A stretch of DNA of 16,529 nt from Fen-1258 sp964595365 (GCA_964595365.1 CAZQQC010000065.1:1-16529), one strand, 5' to 3'. Numbered from the stretch's first letter, positions 1-7,663 are shown. The notes: generated by a model from the letters alone, not told the origin. Numbers and translations are program-made.

Positions 1-296
1 TATAGACTCTTATTAATACGTTGCTTTCTTCCGGTATTGAAAATGATATAGTTGTTGACATAAAGCAGAAAATTTTGAATTGCAGATTCGGGTGTTTTAC
101 CGAAACTCTTTGTTTGGGTTCCATACATGGAAGCGGGGGTACCGCTTACTTTATCCCAGCGAACATACCAGTCGGGATTTTCTTTCCAAAATTTGTCTAG
201 TGAGATTAGCTGCGATGAATCGGGCAATATTTGAGCGTTCATTATTGAAGATAAAATTATTAACCATAACATTGAAATTATGGTTGAACGTTTCAT
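1..296 (-). CDS. N-terminal part of an exported protein with a peptidase-propeptide-like segment (runs off left edge)
   Basis: This is the start of a gene reading leftward out of the window, so only about 98 codons are visible. The ATG at 296-294 has an AGAGGT ribosome site at 301-306, four bases away. The first 22 residues are a clear signal peptide: MKRS, a hydrophobic run, then an ending in MNAQ, the Gln-after-Ala style common in Bacteroidota exported proteins. The following stretch (NPDWYVRWDKVSGTPASMYG, about residues 41-60) resembles the FTP-type propeptide of fungalysin/thermolysin metallopeptidases, where a similar WD-x-x-x-GTP-x-S motif occurs. That family call is an inference from one motif. 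The catalytic domain, if any, lies outside the window, so it could also be another secreted protein with the same prodomain. A hicA pseudogene and clpX lie upstream on the same strand. Confidence 0.7.
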   Translation of the reverse strand, partial: MKRSTIISMLWLIILSSIMNAQILPDSSQLISLDKFWKENPDWYVRWDKVSGTPASMYGTQTKSFGKTPESAIQNFLLYVNNYIIFNTGRKQRINKSL

Positions 297-300
297 GTGC

Positions 301-306
301 ACCTCT
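301..306 (-). promoter_or_regulatory. Ribosome binding site of the exported protein at the left edge
   Basis: On the minus strand the sequence reads AGAGGT, four bases before the ATG at 296. Together with the signal peptide that follows directly, it fixes this start. Confidence 0.6.
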
Positions 307-392
307 TTTTTATGAAATATAACTGTTGTTGTTCATACTGCTATACGACAGGGAAGATCAGGGGAATAAACAGAATAGTTTTTTCAGTTTTC

Positions 393-615
393 TCACAAAC
401 TATTAGAAACGGTTAATCTTAACTTCTCTTTCTTTAACTGTGCCTGCTTATAAATGCTGTTTAATGTTCCGGAAGCAATATCATCATTTAAGTTTCCGGC
501 AATAGTTACCCTGCCGGTTTTTATTTTGTGTTAATACTGTCTATTACTTCCCTTTGTTCTTAAGAGGGAACCAACCATTGTTCTAAATAAGTTTCCATAC
601 TTCACGAACTTTCAT
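393..615 (-). pseudogene. hicA: HicA-like mRNA interferase toxin, broken by two stops and a frameshift
   Basis: Read on the minus strand from the ATG at 615-613, the sequence gives MKVREVWKLI, then a TAG (585-583), then NNGWFPLKNKG. An extra base in the CCC run at 550-552 shifts the frame. The next frame continues SNRQY, a TAA (533-531), then HKIKTGRVTIAGN and LNDDIASGTLNSIYKQAQLK, ending at a TGA (395-393). This follows the whole HicA toxin plan (KVREV start, GSHRQY active-site segment, GRVTIAG strand, GTLNSI-KQAGL end) over the usual length of about 60-70 residues. HicA is an RNase toxin normally paired with the HicB antitoxin. Here the catalytic His of GSHRQ is Asn as well, and no hicB is visible on either side. 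It starts only 14 bases beyond the clpX stop codon. The identification by motif is strong, and the gene is certainly not expressed as one protein. Confidence 0.82.
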
Positions 616-628
616 CTATAGATAATAA

Positions 629-1882
629 CTATGCAGTCTTTCTATCGCTTTCTATGTAGACCGGTTTTTCGCCTTTCGAAACTACATCTTTAGTGATCAA
701 GCATTTGTCAATATTTTCTTTAGTCGGCAGTTCATACATGATATCGAGAAGAATTCCTTCAACTATCGAACGCAAAGCGCGGGCACCGGTTTTTCTTTGG
801 ATAGCTTTCTTAACAATTTCTTCCATAGCAGATTGATCAAACTGCAATTCCACGCCTTCCATGCCGAACAGTTTTTGGTATTGTTTAATGATAGCGTTCC
901 TGGGTTCGGTAAGAATATTTTTCATTGCTTTCGCATTTAACGAGTGAAGTGGTGCAATAATTGGCAGCCTTCCGACTAATTCAGGAATCAAACCATACTT
1001 AACCAAATCTTCCGGCTGGATCTTTTGTATGATTCCGTCTCTGTCAGTTTCAGAAGGATTTGTAATGTTAGAATCAAAACCGATGATGTTTTTATTTATG
1101 CGCGATGCGATTACGGATTCAATTCCTTCAAACGCTCCGCCGCAGACAAACAAAATATTTTTTGTGTTAACGTTAATCAAACTTTGCTCGGGATGTTTTC
1201 TGCCGCCGCGCGGGGGAACACCTGCAACTGTTCCTTCTAAAATTTTTAGCAGCGCCTGCTGCACTCCCTCGCCCGAAACATCGCGGGTGATAGAAGTACT
1301 TTCGCTTTTGCGCGCTATCTTGTCAATTTCATCAATGTAAACAATTCCTTTCTGAGCTTTTTCCAAATTGTAATCTGCTGCTTGAAGCAACCTAACAAGA
1401 ACAGTTTCAACATCGTCGCCGACGTATCCGGCTTCGGTTAATGTTGTAGCATCTGCAATAGCAAATGGAACATCTAAAATTCTAGCGAGTGTTTGTGCTA
1501 ACAAGGTTTTGCCCACGCCAGTTGGTCCGATTAAAAGAATATTGCTTTTTTCAATTTCAACATCGTCCATTTCGAACAAGGATGTAGAGGCATTTATTCT
1601 TTTGTAATGATTGTAAACAGCGACAGCTAAAATTTTTTTTGCCAGCTCCTGATCAATGACAAATTCATCAAGGCTTTTCTTGATCATGTCGGGTGTTAAT
1701 GTTGAACTGAGATTTTCTTTCTTTGGATAGGTCGAAATATTATTTTTTAAAATGTCAACACTGGTTTTAATGCAAATATCGCAAATGTAGACATCAGGTC
1801 CCGCCACCATCGAAGTAACTTCGCTTCCATCTCTTCCGCAAAAGGAACATTTTACTGTTCTTGGTTCTCGAATGTCGTTCAT
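629..1882 (-). CDS. clpX: ClpX, ATP-dependent protease unfoldase subunit
   Basis: ClpX is the AAA+ hexamer that recognises, unfolds and feeds proteins into the ClpP peptidase in the cytoplasm. All expected parts are present in 417 residues, a normal length. The N-terminal C4 zinc-binding domain has Cys 12, 15, 34 and 37, and Walker A is GPTGVGKT (119-126). The substrate-gripping pore loop is GYVG (152-155) and Walker B is IVYIDEID (180-187). The RKH loop lies at 228-230, the ClpP-docking IGF loop at 267-269, and the sensor-2 GAR at 366-368. The intact IGF loop argues that a ClpP partner exists elsewhere in the genome, since clpP is not adjacent. Its start overlaps the stop of the upstream TPR gene by four bases (ATGA), so it should be translationally coupled. 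A dead hicA follows immediately downstream. Confidence 0.98.
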   Translation of the reverse strand: MNDIREPRTVKCSFCGRDGSEVTSMVAGPDVYICDICIKTSVDILKNNISTYPKKENLSSTLTPDMIKKSLDEFVIDQELAKKILAVAVYNHYKRINASTSLFEMDDVEIEKSNILLIGPTGVGKTLLAQTLARILDVPFAIADATTLTEAGYVGDDVETVLVRLLQAADYNLEKAQKGIVYIDEIDKIARKSESTSITRDVSGEGVQQALLKILEGTVAGVPPRGGRKHPEQSLINVNTKNILFVCGGAFEGIESVIASRINKNIIGFDSNITNPSETDRDGIIQKIQPEDLVKYGLIPELVGRLPIIAPLHSLNAKAMKNILTEPRNAIIKQYQKLFGMEGVELQFDQSAMEEIVKKAIQRKTGARALRSIVEGILLDIMYELPTKENIDKCLITKDVVSKGEKPVYIESDRKTA

Positions 1883-3759
1883 TTTTTGCCGTTTTTTGTT
1901 TGAAGTGTATTTAGTTCATCACGCGCACGGTCAAAATAGAGTGAGTTAGGGAATTTTTCAAGTAGATTCTCATAGATTTCTAAGGCTTTTTGAAGATTTT
2001 TCATACCGTATTGATAACACCTTGCTAACAAGAAAACTGCTTTTTCGTTAAAAATAGGAATTTTGAGATTTTCAGCTACACCTTCCAGGATTTTGATGGC
2101 GGTTTCAAGACTATCTTCAGCAATAGAAATTTCCGCCAGCTTTATTTTTGCGATGTCGCTTAAAATAAAGATGTTTGGATTATCTGCTAAAGTTTTGAAT
2201 TCGATTGCTGCTTGCCGAATCTTATCTTGTAACATAAGCATATCGGCGTGAGCATATTTTATGAGGCTGACCGAATCTTTTTTTGTTGCGCCGATAATCG
2301 ATGAAAGTTCTAAGGCGTCGTTCGAAAAATCGGTCGATAAATTTTTTGTTGCATCGCTTAATCTCTTTAGCGCTGCCGGAAAATCGCCTGTCCAGAAATT
2401 AATTCGCCCGGAAAAAAAATTAGCTTTGGATAAATCATTCGGTTCGATGCGCCGATCCGCTGCTGCTTTTTCAAAAAACATTGCCGCATCATTAAGATTA
2501 TTATTTTCTATGGCAATCTCGCCACGAAATATATTTGATTGAATTCCGTAATTGTTCGATGGAGAAATTTCGGAAATCTTTTTATAAAGACTGTCTGCTT
2601 TGTTATAATTGAAAAGTCGGGTCCTGTAAATCCCTGCAATCCTAAAAAGCGCTTCGATGTTAATCGCGTTGTTCGGATAACCTTTTACGAACTCATCGTA
2701 AGCAGCAATAATTTTCTTGTATTCATCGCCAAAAAATTGAACCGGTTTGTAGTATGGTTTCCATGAAGAATTTTCGGCAAGAAATTTTTGGTCGAGCGAA
2801 GATTCTAGTGTTCGTGCATAGCCAATTTTAGCAGACTGCTTATACGGCGACAAAGGATAATTTTTTAAAATGAAATTGAAAGCTTCTGCCGACCATGTAT
2901 ATTGACGTGTTCTGAATGCCTCTTGCGCAAAGATAAACATGTTTGTTCCGTTGCCGTGGAAAATGTTTTCCGATGTAACAACATTTTCAAAAGCGTCTTT
3001 GAAATTTCCGCTTGAAACCAGAACAAATGTAAGAAGGTCGTACAGCTCGGGTATTCTTTTCGATTTTGCTATTCGTTCAACCGTAACTACGGTCTGTTGA
3101 GCTGCATCGGGACGGTTTATGTAGCTTATGATTCGTGACTTTACAAGAGCTAATTGTTCCGGGTGCTTCTCTATTAAGAAACAAAATTCATTTGCAGCAT
3201 CGGTGAATTTCATGTTTGCGGTGTAGATGTTTCCAAGATCGAAAGAAAAAGTTGTTGGATCGCCCGAATGCTCTTTTCCTTTTTTCAAAAGATCAATCGC
3301 CTTTTCGAAGGCGCGGTTTTCGAGTGCATAGTTTGCAATTACCCGGTATACGACATTCGACCCCGGGTTTATAGAAACCCCTTTGTCCCACTCTTCGTAT
3401 GCCTTTTGCGGCATATCCATTATATAGTAGGTATTTCCAAGCAAGCCATAAAGATTGTAATCGTTGGGAGTCTGAAGAAACTTCTGATTAATTAGTTCGA
3501 TCGACTTCTCATATTTCTTCTGAGACACTAAAGCTTTATTCAATGCTTCAAAGTAAGAGTAATTCCATGGTTGTTTGTCATACAGTTCCTGGTAGAGCGC
3601 TTCGGCTTTTTCCAGCCGACCGGCAACTTCATAACTTTGTGCAAGACGGAATTTGTTATCAAGATTTTGTTCGAACTGGGCAGATATGGTAATAGAGAAC
3701 AGAAAGAAAATAAAAAAGAAAAATCTTTTTCTCTTATTCTTTCTCGAGATACTTCTCAT
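1879..3759 (-). CDS. Exported tetratricopeptide-repeat protein
   Basis: This 626-residue protein begins with a basic patch (RKNKRKR) and a Phe/Ile-rich hydrophobic run ending ITISAQ near residue 28, a typical signal peptide. It is therefore predicted to work in the periplasm or at the outer membrane. The rest is almost entirely helical TPR-like repeats. Clear examples are around residues 37-70 (LAQSYEVAGRLEKAEALYQE), 105-135, 140-160, and a C-terminal unit near 590-620 (AR-YQYG-LQKALEIYENLLEKFPNS). Such proteins are scaffolds, and no catalytic motif is visible. The start lies inside the 3' end of the upstream oxidase gene (26-base overlap, GGAAAT about nine bases before the ATG), and the stop overlaps clpX by four bases, so it is the middle gene of an operon. 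Its specific role is unknown. Confidence 0.85.
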   Translation of the reverse strand: MRSISRKNKRKRFFFFIFFLFSITISAQFEQNLDNKFRLAQSYEVAGRLEKAEALYQELYDKQPWNYSYFEALNKALVSQKKYEKSIELINQKFLQTPNDYNLYGLLGNTYYIMDMPQKAYEEWDKGVSINPGSNVVYRVIANYALENRAFEKAIDLLKKGKEHSGDPTTFSFDLGNIYTANMKFTDAANEFCFLIEKHPEQLALVKSRIISYINRPDAAQQTVVTVERIAKSKRIPELYDLLTFVLVSSGNFKDAFENVVTSENIFHGNGTNMFIFAQEAFRTRQYTWSAEAFNFILKNYPLSPYKQSAKIGYARTLESSLDQKFLAENSSWKPYYKPVQFFGDEYKKIIAAYDEFVKGYPNNAINIEALFRIAGIYRTRLFNYNKADSLYKKISEISPSNNYGIQSNIFRGEIAIENNNLNDAAMFFEKAAADRRIEPNDLSKANFFSGRINFWTGDFPAALKRLSDATKNLSTDFSNDALELSSIIGATKKDSVSLIKYAHADMLMLQDKIRQAAIEFKTLADNPNIFILSDIAKIKLAEISIAEDSLETAIKILEGVAENLKIPIFNEKAVFLLARCYQYGMKNLQKALEIYENLLEKFPNSLYFDRARDELNTLQTKNGKK

Positions 3760-5209
3760 CGAAAATATTTCCTATGTTCAAAATTTTATTAGGATCGAAG
3801 ACGAGTTTAAGTTTCGCCATTTCTTTAATTGCTTCTTCGCCGTACATCAGCAATAAGTATTCCCGTTTAAGTTTTCCTATTCCGTGTTCTGCAGAAACGG
3901 TTCCGTTTAACCGCACGGCTTCTTCACAAATCTTAGAATAAATTTCTTTGGCTGTTTTGTATTCGGATTCATCAACGGGAAGCATATTCAGGTGCGGATG
4001 ACAATCCCCGAAGTGACCGTAAACAATATATTCCAGCTCGGCGCTTTCAACTATTTTTTTCATCCATTGGAGAAAATTTCTGAAATTGGATACAGGAACA
4101 GCTACGTCGGTACCAACTTTTTTAAGTCCTTTACTTGCGATATATTCGTTTACCTTCCATGAAGCGGCATGCCGGAAATCTTTGAATTTTTCCCTTTCTT
4201 TTTTGTCTATTGCAATCCATGCTCTGTTTTCGTTGGCGTTGTGCTTATTGATTAACTTAATCCATGCGGCAGAGGCTTCATCTTCATTATCAATTATTTC
4301 CTGTTCGAACCAGACTGCACCGGAAATGTTGGGGGGAATATTCGGGTAGTCACCTCGAAGAAAATTTAATGTGCGGTCGTCGAAGTATTCCAGGCTGCGC
4401 GCCGCTATGATATTTGCCGGATTCTGTTTGGAAAAGCCCCGTGCTTCGTCAATGAAATTGAGTGCATCGTTTTCAGTTCCGAAAAATACGACGCATGACA
4501 AAATTTCTTTCGGCAAATCGAGAAGACGTAATTTTATTTCGGTTATAACTCCAAGTGTCCCTTCTGCACCGATGAATAAATCGATCAAGTCCATCCCTTC
4601 ATGGCAAAAGTAGCCGGCAGCATTTTTTGTGTTAGGCATTTTGTAATCCGGAAGTTTGAACGAAATTATTTTGCCGGATTCGGCTTCCAATTTTGCATCA
4701 AACTTGTTTGCAGAAAGTTTTCCTCTTTCAAGATTAATCACATCGCCGGCTGGCAAAACAATTTTAAGTCCGACAACATACTCACGCGTTGAACCGTATT
4801 TAAATGTTCTTGAACCGGAGGCATTTGTAGCGACAGTTCCGCCGACAAAACAATTCCGTTCCGTTGGGTCTACAGGGTGAAATAAATTTTCTGCTTCCAC
4901 TAAATCTTGCACGTCCTTGAGAATAGCACCTGGTTCAAGCCGAATAAACTTTTTTTCTCTGTTCAGTTCCAAAACTCTATTCAGTTTTTCCAGCGAGATA
5001 ACGGTTCCACCCTCGGGAACACGAGAACCTGTTATGCCCGTGCCGTTTCCGGAAATAGTGATCTTTCTTTTTCCCCGGTTCAACTCTTTTACGATCCCAA
5101 CAAGCTCTTCTTTATTCTGAGGGAAAAAAACTTCATTGCAAAAACCTTTGTAGTTGGATGCATCCGACAAAAAATTTTGTATTTCATCAAGATTTTTTTT
5201 GATTATCAT
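3734..5209 (-). CDS. FAD-linked oxidoreductase of the GlcD / D-lactate dehydrogenase family
   Basis: A 491-residue flavoprotein of the VAO/PCMH type, expected to oxidise a 2-hydroxyacid such as D-lactate or glycolate. The FAD-binding half shows NGTGITGSRVPEGG (about 55-68) and CFVGGTVATNASGSRTFKYG (120-139), the glycine-rich segments that hold the pyrophosphate, plus GAEGTLGVITE (214-224). The C-terminal half carries TDVAVP (367-372), the metal/substrate His cluster GHFGDCHPHLN (398-408) and SAEHGIGKLKREYL (439-452), all hallmarks of the FAD-oxidase C-terminal domain. The length fits the single-domain GlcD type, with no attached 4Fe-4S domain and no GlcE/GlcF neighbours. The substrate cannot be told from sequence. 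The ATG at 5209 has no obvious Shine-Dalgarno. It starts 47 bases after the Trm112-like gene and its 3' end overlaps the TPR gene by 26 bases. Confidence 0.9.
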   Translation of the reverse strand: MIIKKNLDEIQNFLSDASNYKGFCNEVFFPQNKEELVGIVKELNRGKRKITISGNGTGITGSRVPEGGTVISLEKLNRVLELNREKKFIRLEPGAILKDVQDLVEAENLFHPVDPTERNCFVGGTVATNASGSRTFKYGSTREYVVGLKIVLPAGDVINLERGKLSANKFDAKLEAESGKIISFKLPDYKMPNTKNAAGYFCHEGMDLIDLFIGAEGTLGVITEIKLRLLDLPKEILSCVVFFGTENDALNFIDEARGFSKQNPANIIAARSLEYFDDRTLNFLRGDYPNIPPNISGAVWFEQEIIDNEDEASAAWIKLINKHNANENRAWIAIDKKEREKFKDFRHAASWKVNEYIASKGLKKVGTDVAVPVSNFRNFLQWMKKIVESAELEYIVYGHFGDCHPHLNMLPVDESEYKTAKEIYSKICEEAVRLNGTVSAEHGIGKLKREYLLLMYGEEAIKEMAKLKLVFDPNKILNIGNIFDEKYLEKE

Positions 5210-5256
5210 GGTGGAAAGTTAATTGTGGAAGACAATTTGTTATTTGTAATCGGTTA

Positions 5257-5472
5257 TCAGTCGAAAGATTTGCCGTGCTTTTTCATAATCTCTTTCCATG
5301 TTTCCCTATCAAGCTGTTCTGATTCTTCAATAAGCATAATGGGAATGTCGTCTTCAATTCTGTACCGTCTGCGGGTGTTTTTATCCGTAGAAACCAGATA
5401 GTTTTCATCAAGAACCAAATCTGCTTTTGTTTCAGGACAGCAAAGAATATCAAGCAGTTCTTTCGAAATCAT
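5257..5472 (-). CDS. Trm112-like (UPF0434) small zinc-finger-type protein
   Basis: A 71-residue protein beginning MISKELLDILCCPETKADL, the standard opening of bacterial Trm112-family proteins (LLDILxCPxCKxxL). It continues into a YxVxDDIPIML-type strand near residues 43-51 (RYRIEDDIPIMLIEE), where the family has DGIPVML. Eukaryotic and archaeal Trm112 activate methyltransferases; the bacterial role is poorly defined. The family's second Cys of CPxC is missing here (CPET), so metal binding is doubtful. I chose the ATG at 5472 because AGAGGT sits at 5479-5484, six bases upstream. A GTG further out at 5487 would place that ribosome site inside the gene. It is the first gene of the leftward operon and diverges from the trpF-like gene across 75 bases. 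Confidence 0.85.
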   Translation of the reverse strand: MISKELLDILCCPETKADLVLDENYLVSTDKNTRRRYRIEDDIPIMLIEESEQLDRETWKEIMKKHGKSFD

Positions 5473-5478
5473 ATTTGC

Positions 5479-5484
5479 ACCTCT
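5479..5484 (-). promoter_or_regulatory. Ribosome binding site deciding the start of the Trm112-like gene
   Basis: AGAGGT on the minus strand, six bases before the ATG at 5472. It argues against the in-frame GTG at 5487, which overlaps this site. Confidence 0.6.
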
Positions 5485-5547
5485 CACAACTTTAAATGCT
5501 AATTGGTAAATTGTAACCGAAATAATGACAATTAAATGTAACTATTT

Positions 5548-6036
5548 TTGATACAACTTTTCACAAGTAAACAAAATGTCGATGAAATAATTTATCATCA
5601 GGAACATTGCAGAACGAACACTATTCAATTATGTGATCGACCCGAAAACGGTGCACACAAAAAACTGAACCATGCTTTGCCCGGAATTAAAATTGTGCAA
5701 GTAGTTCATGTAGCAGATGAAGATTCAATTTACGAAGCCGTTGATGTATCTCAATTTGTGGGCGCAATACTGCTGGATTCTGGTAATCAAAAATTGGAAG
5801 TGAAAGAATTAGGCGGAACGCATGATTGGCAGATTAGCAGAAGGATAAGAGAATTGGTTCAAGTACCTTTATTTTTAGCCGGAGGACTAAACTTTCGGAA
5901 TGTTGCCGAAGCGATTAATAAGGTCAATCCGTTTGGAATTGATGTCTGTTCCGGCGTTCGTACCAACGGAAAACTTGATGAGCAAAAGTTGAAATTATTC
6001 TTCGAGCAAGTTAAAACCCTGGATAAATTTAATTGA
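5548..6036 (+). CDS. TrpF-family (phosphoribosylanthranilate isomerase-like) protein, N-terminally truncated and probably degenerate
   Basis: The C-terminal two thirds is clearly TrpF-like. It shows KIVQVVHV (48-55), LLDSG (75-79), LGGT-HDWQIS (88-97), PLFLAGGL (107-114) and PFGIDVCSGVRTNGKLDEQKL (128-148). TrpF performs the third step of tryptophan synthesis as a TIM barrel of about 200 residues. Here only 162 codons are open, and the first 50-60 residues, including the strand with the catalytic KICG cysteine, are absent. The frame is closed by a TAA at 5539-5541, and the only early start is a TTG at 5548. In addition, the phosphate loop that normally reads GGTGxxHDW or GGTGxxFDW is three residues short (GGTHDW). 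No other trp gene is nearby. It could be a decaying paralogue, a repurposed barrel fragment, or the product of a sequence error. Its stop overlaps the next gene's TTG by four bases. Confidence 0.6.
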   Translation: MIQLFTSKQNVDEIIYHQEHCRTNTIQLCDRPENGAHKKLNHALPGIKIVQVVHVADEDSIYEAVDVSQFVGAILLDSGNQKLEVKELGGTHDWQISRRIRELVQVPLFLAGGLNFRNVAEAINKVNPFGIDVCSGVRTNGKLDEQKLKLFFEQVKTLDKFN

Positions 6037-7364
6037 CAACAAATTCTCAGCTTACTTACAAAAAAATAGTGCGGTTTTGGTTTCCGCTTTCTGCAACGTG
6101 GTTAATGATGTCGGCAGAGATGCCCTTTTTGACTGCAGTCATTGCAAGAATTACAAATCCAGAATTTAACCTTGCTGCATTCGGCGTTGCATATACTATA
6201 GCACTCATTGTTGAATCGCCTGTGATGATGATGTTAAGTGCATCTACAGCATTGGTTGAAAACAAAAATACTTTTTTGAAACTCAGAAATTTTGTTTATG
6301 TGGTGAATGCTTTCATCACGATTTTTATAATTATTTTTTTATTGCCGCCGGTATTTAATTTTTTTGCTTTCGATTTGCTTAATCTTCCGCCCGGAGTTGC
6401 ACACCTGACACACATAGCTGTTGCATTGTTGATACCGTGGGCGCCGTCAATCGGTTACAGAAGATTTTATCAAGGTATTCTGATTCGACAAAACCTTACA
6501 CGTTACGTTGCGTATGGAACAGTGATTCGTCTTTTAAGCATGGGAACCACAGCTCTAATACTGTTTTTATTTTCTCACACTCATGGAGTGGTTATTGGCG
6601 CTGCTTCATTGTCTGTTGGCGTTATGATGGAAGCTGTTGCAGCAAGAATAATGTCATATAAAGCTGCAAGGAAATATTTGGACGGAATTGAAACTTCTAA
6701 CAAAAAAATTTCGTACAAGGAAATTTTTCATTTTTATTTTCCGCTTGCTTTAACGACGTTTATTTCATTGGGATTTCAACCTGTTGTCACTTTTTTTATA
6801 AGCCATAGTCGATATGCACTTGAATCGCTTGCGGTCTTACCGGTGATAAATTCACTCGTGTTTATTTTTAGAGGATTCGGATTGTCGATTCCCGAAGCTG
6901 TTATTGCTTTAATGAAAAATGATGATGAATACGAAAAGCTCAAACGGTTTTCTTTTGTGCTTGGAATAAGTCTGATTTTCTGTTTAAGCATGGTGGCATT
7001 TACGCCACTTGCAGATATTTGGTTGTTCAATATATCCGGTCTATCAAGCCGGCTTGCACGATTTTCGTTGTTACCATTAATGCTTTATACATTTTTCCCT
7101 GCACTTACAGTATGGATAAATTTTGAACGTGCAATTTTGATTTACAGTCGTCAAACAAAGCCGCTAACCAATGGAATTATTGTAGAAGTACTCGGAATGT
7201 TTCTCGTTTTGTTTGTAACGGTAACACTTTTGAACTTTATCGGTGTAGTTGCCGCTGTTATTGCATTAACGTTGGGAAGATTTGCATCCAACATTTATTT
7301 AATGCAGCCGTTTAATAAGTGTGTTAGAAAAATAAAATTCCGGCAAAGTGAAATTATTTTGTGA
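6033..7364 (+). CDS. Polytopic membrane transporter of the MATE/flippase superfamily, ANKH-like
   Basis: A 443-residue integral membrane protein with about twelve hydrophobic helices and no soluble domain. The N-terminal signature FWFPLSATWLMMSAEMPFL (about residues 15-33), followed by VIARI and LAAFGVAYTIALIVESPVMM (48-67), resembles the bacterial relatives of ANKH (progressive ankylosis protein), which belong to the MATE/MOP fold group. ANKH proteins export small anions such as pyrophosphate, citrate or ATP in animals; the bacterial substrate is unknown. A second copy of the motif (FHFYFPLALTTFISLGFQPVV, about 232-252) marks the internal twofold repeat expected of this fold. The start is a TTG overlapping the stop of the TrpF-like gene (TTGA), and the next Met lies inside the first helix, so the TTG is preferred. 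Function beyond transport is not assignable. Confidence 0.75.
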   Translation: MTTNSQLTYKKIVRFWFPLSATWLMMSAEMPFLTAVIARITNPEFNLAAFGVAYTIALIVESPVMMMLSASTALVENKNTFLKLRNFVYVVNAFITIFIIIFLLPPVFNFFAFDLLNLPPGVAHLTHIAVALLIPWAPSIGYRRFYQGILIRQNLTRYVAYGTVIRLLSMGTTALILFLFSHTHGVVIGAASLSVGVMMEAVAARIMSYKAARKYLDGIETSNKKISYKEIFHFYFPLALTTFISLGFQPVVTFFISHSRYALESLAVLPVINSLVFIFRGFGLSIPEAVIALMKNDDEYEKLKRFSFVLGISLIFCLSMVAFTPLADIWLFNISGLSSRLARFSLLPLMLYTFFPALTVWINFERAILIYSRQTKPLTNGIIVEVLGMFLVLFVTVTLLNFIGVVAAVIALTLGRFASNIYLMQPFNKCVRKIKFRQSEIIL

Positions 7365-7650
7365 ATTGAATCATCTTGACTTCGGATAATTAGCACTTCG
7401 AATTGAAATCGATGTGATTCTTTTATTATGTCGCAACCCAACAAATAAGCCGTTCAATCCGATTATTATTCAAAAATGTTAACTTTTTTGTTGCGTCATT
7501 ATCTATATAAAATTATTTTCAAATCAGAATTCATAGGCTCATATCTTATTTAAAAGCCTTTTTTATTAACTTGATAACAATTTAGGGAAAGGATTTATTC
7601 TAAATAATCGGAATCTATAATTGGTAAACCCGGTCAAAAAAAATTAGAAC
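7365..7650 (+). other. Non-coding gap before the respiratory cluster
   Basis: This stretch of almost 300 bases has stops in all frames and no recognisable gene or RNA. It is AT-rich and probably holds the promoter for the gene at 7664 and the cytochrome genes behind it, but no box matches a consensus well enough to call. It contains an imperfect inverted repeat (TGTCGCAAC at 7429-7437 against GTTGCGTCA at 7490-7498, 8 of 9 pairs) separated by 52 bases. There is no convincing terminator hairpin after the transporter gene. Confidence 0.4.
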
Positions 7651-7656
7651 GAGGAG
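7651..7656 (+). promoter_or_regulatory. Ribosome binding site of the DUF2339-like gene
   Basis: GAGGAG, seven bases before the ATG at 7664. It favours that ATG over the TTG immediately before it at 7661. Confidence 0.6.
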
Positions 7657-7663
7657 AAATTTG

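Noticed and set aside
80..322. 80-codon plus-strand open frame at the left edge
   Set aside because: The opposite strand gives a signal peptide, a ribosome site and a continuous exported protein; the plus-strand product has no features.
1025..1340. Plus-strand open frames opposite clpX
   Set aside because: They are antisense to conserved ClpX core residues and look like frame shadows.
4907..5401. 164-codon open frame on the plus strand
   Set aside because: It lies antisense to the FAD oxidase and the Trm112-like gene, both with clear family motifs, and its product has no recognisable features.
7434..7496. Possible integron attC site (ACCCAAC and GTTGCGT about 60 bases apart)
   Set aside because: The left core fits RYYYAAC, but the right one breaks GTTRRRY, and the inner L boxes do not pair. 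No integrase or cassette is present.
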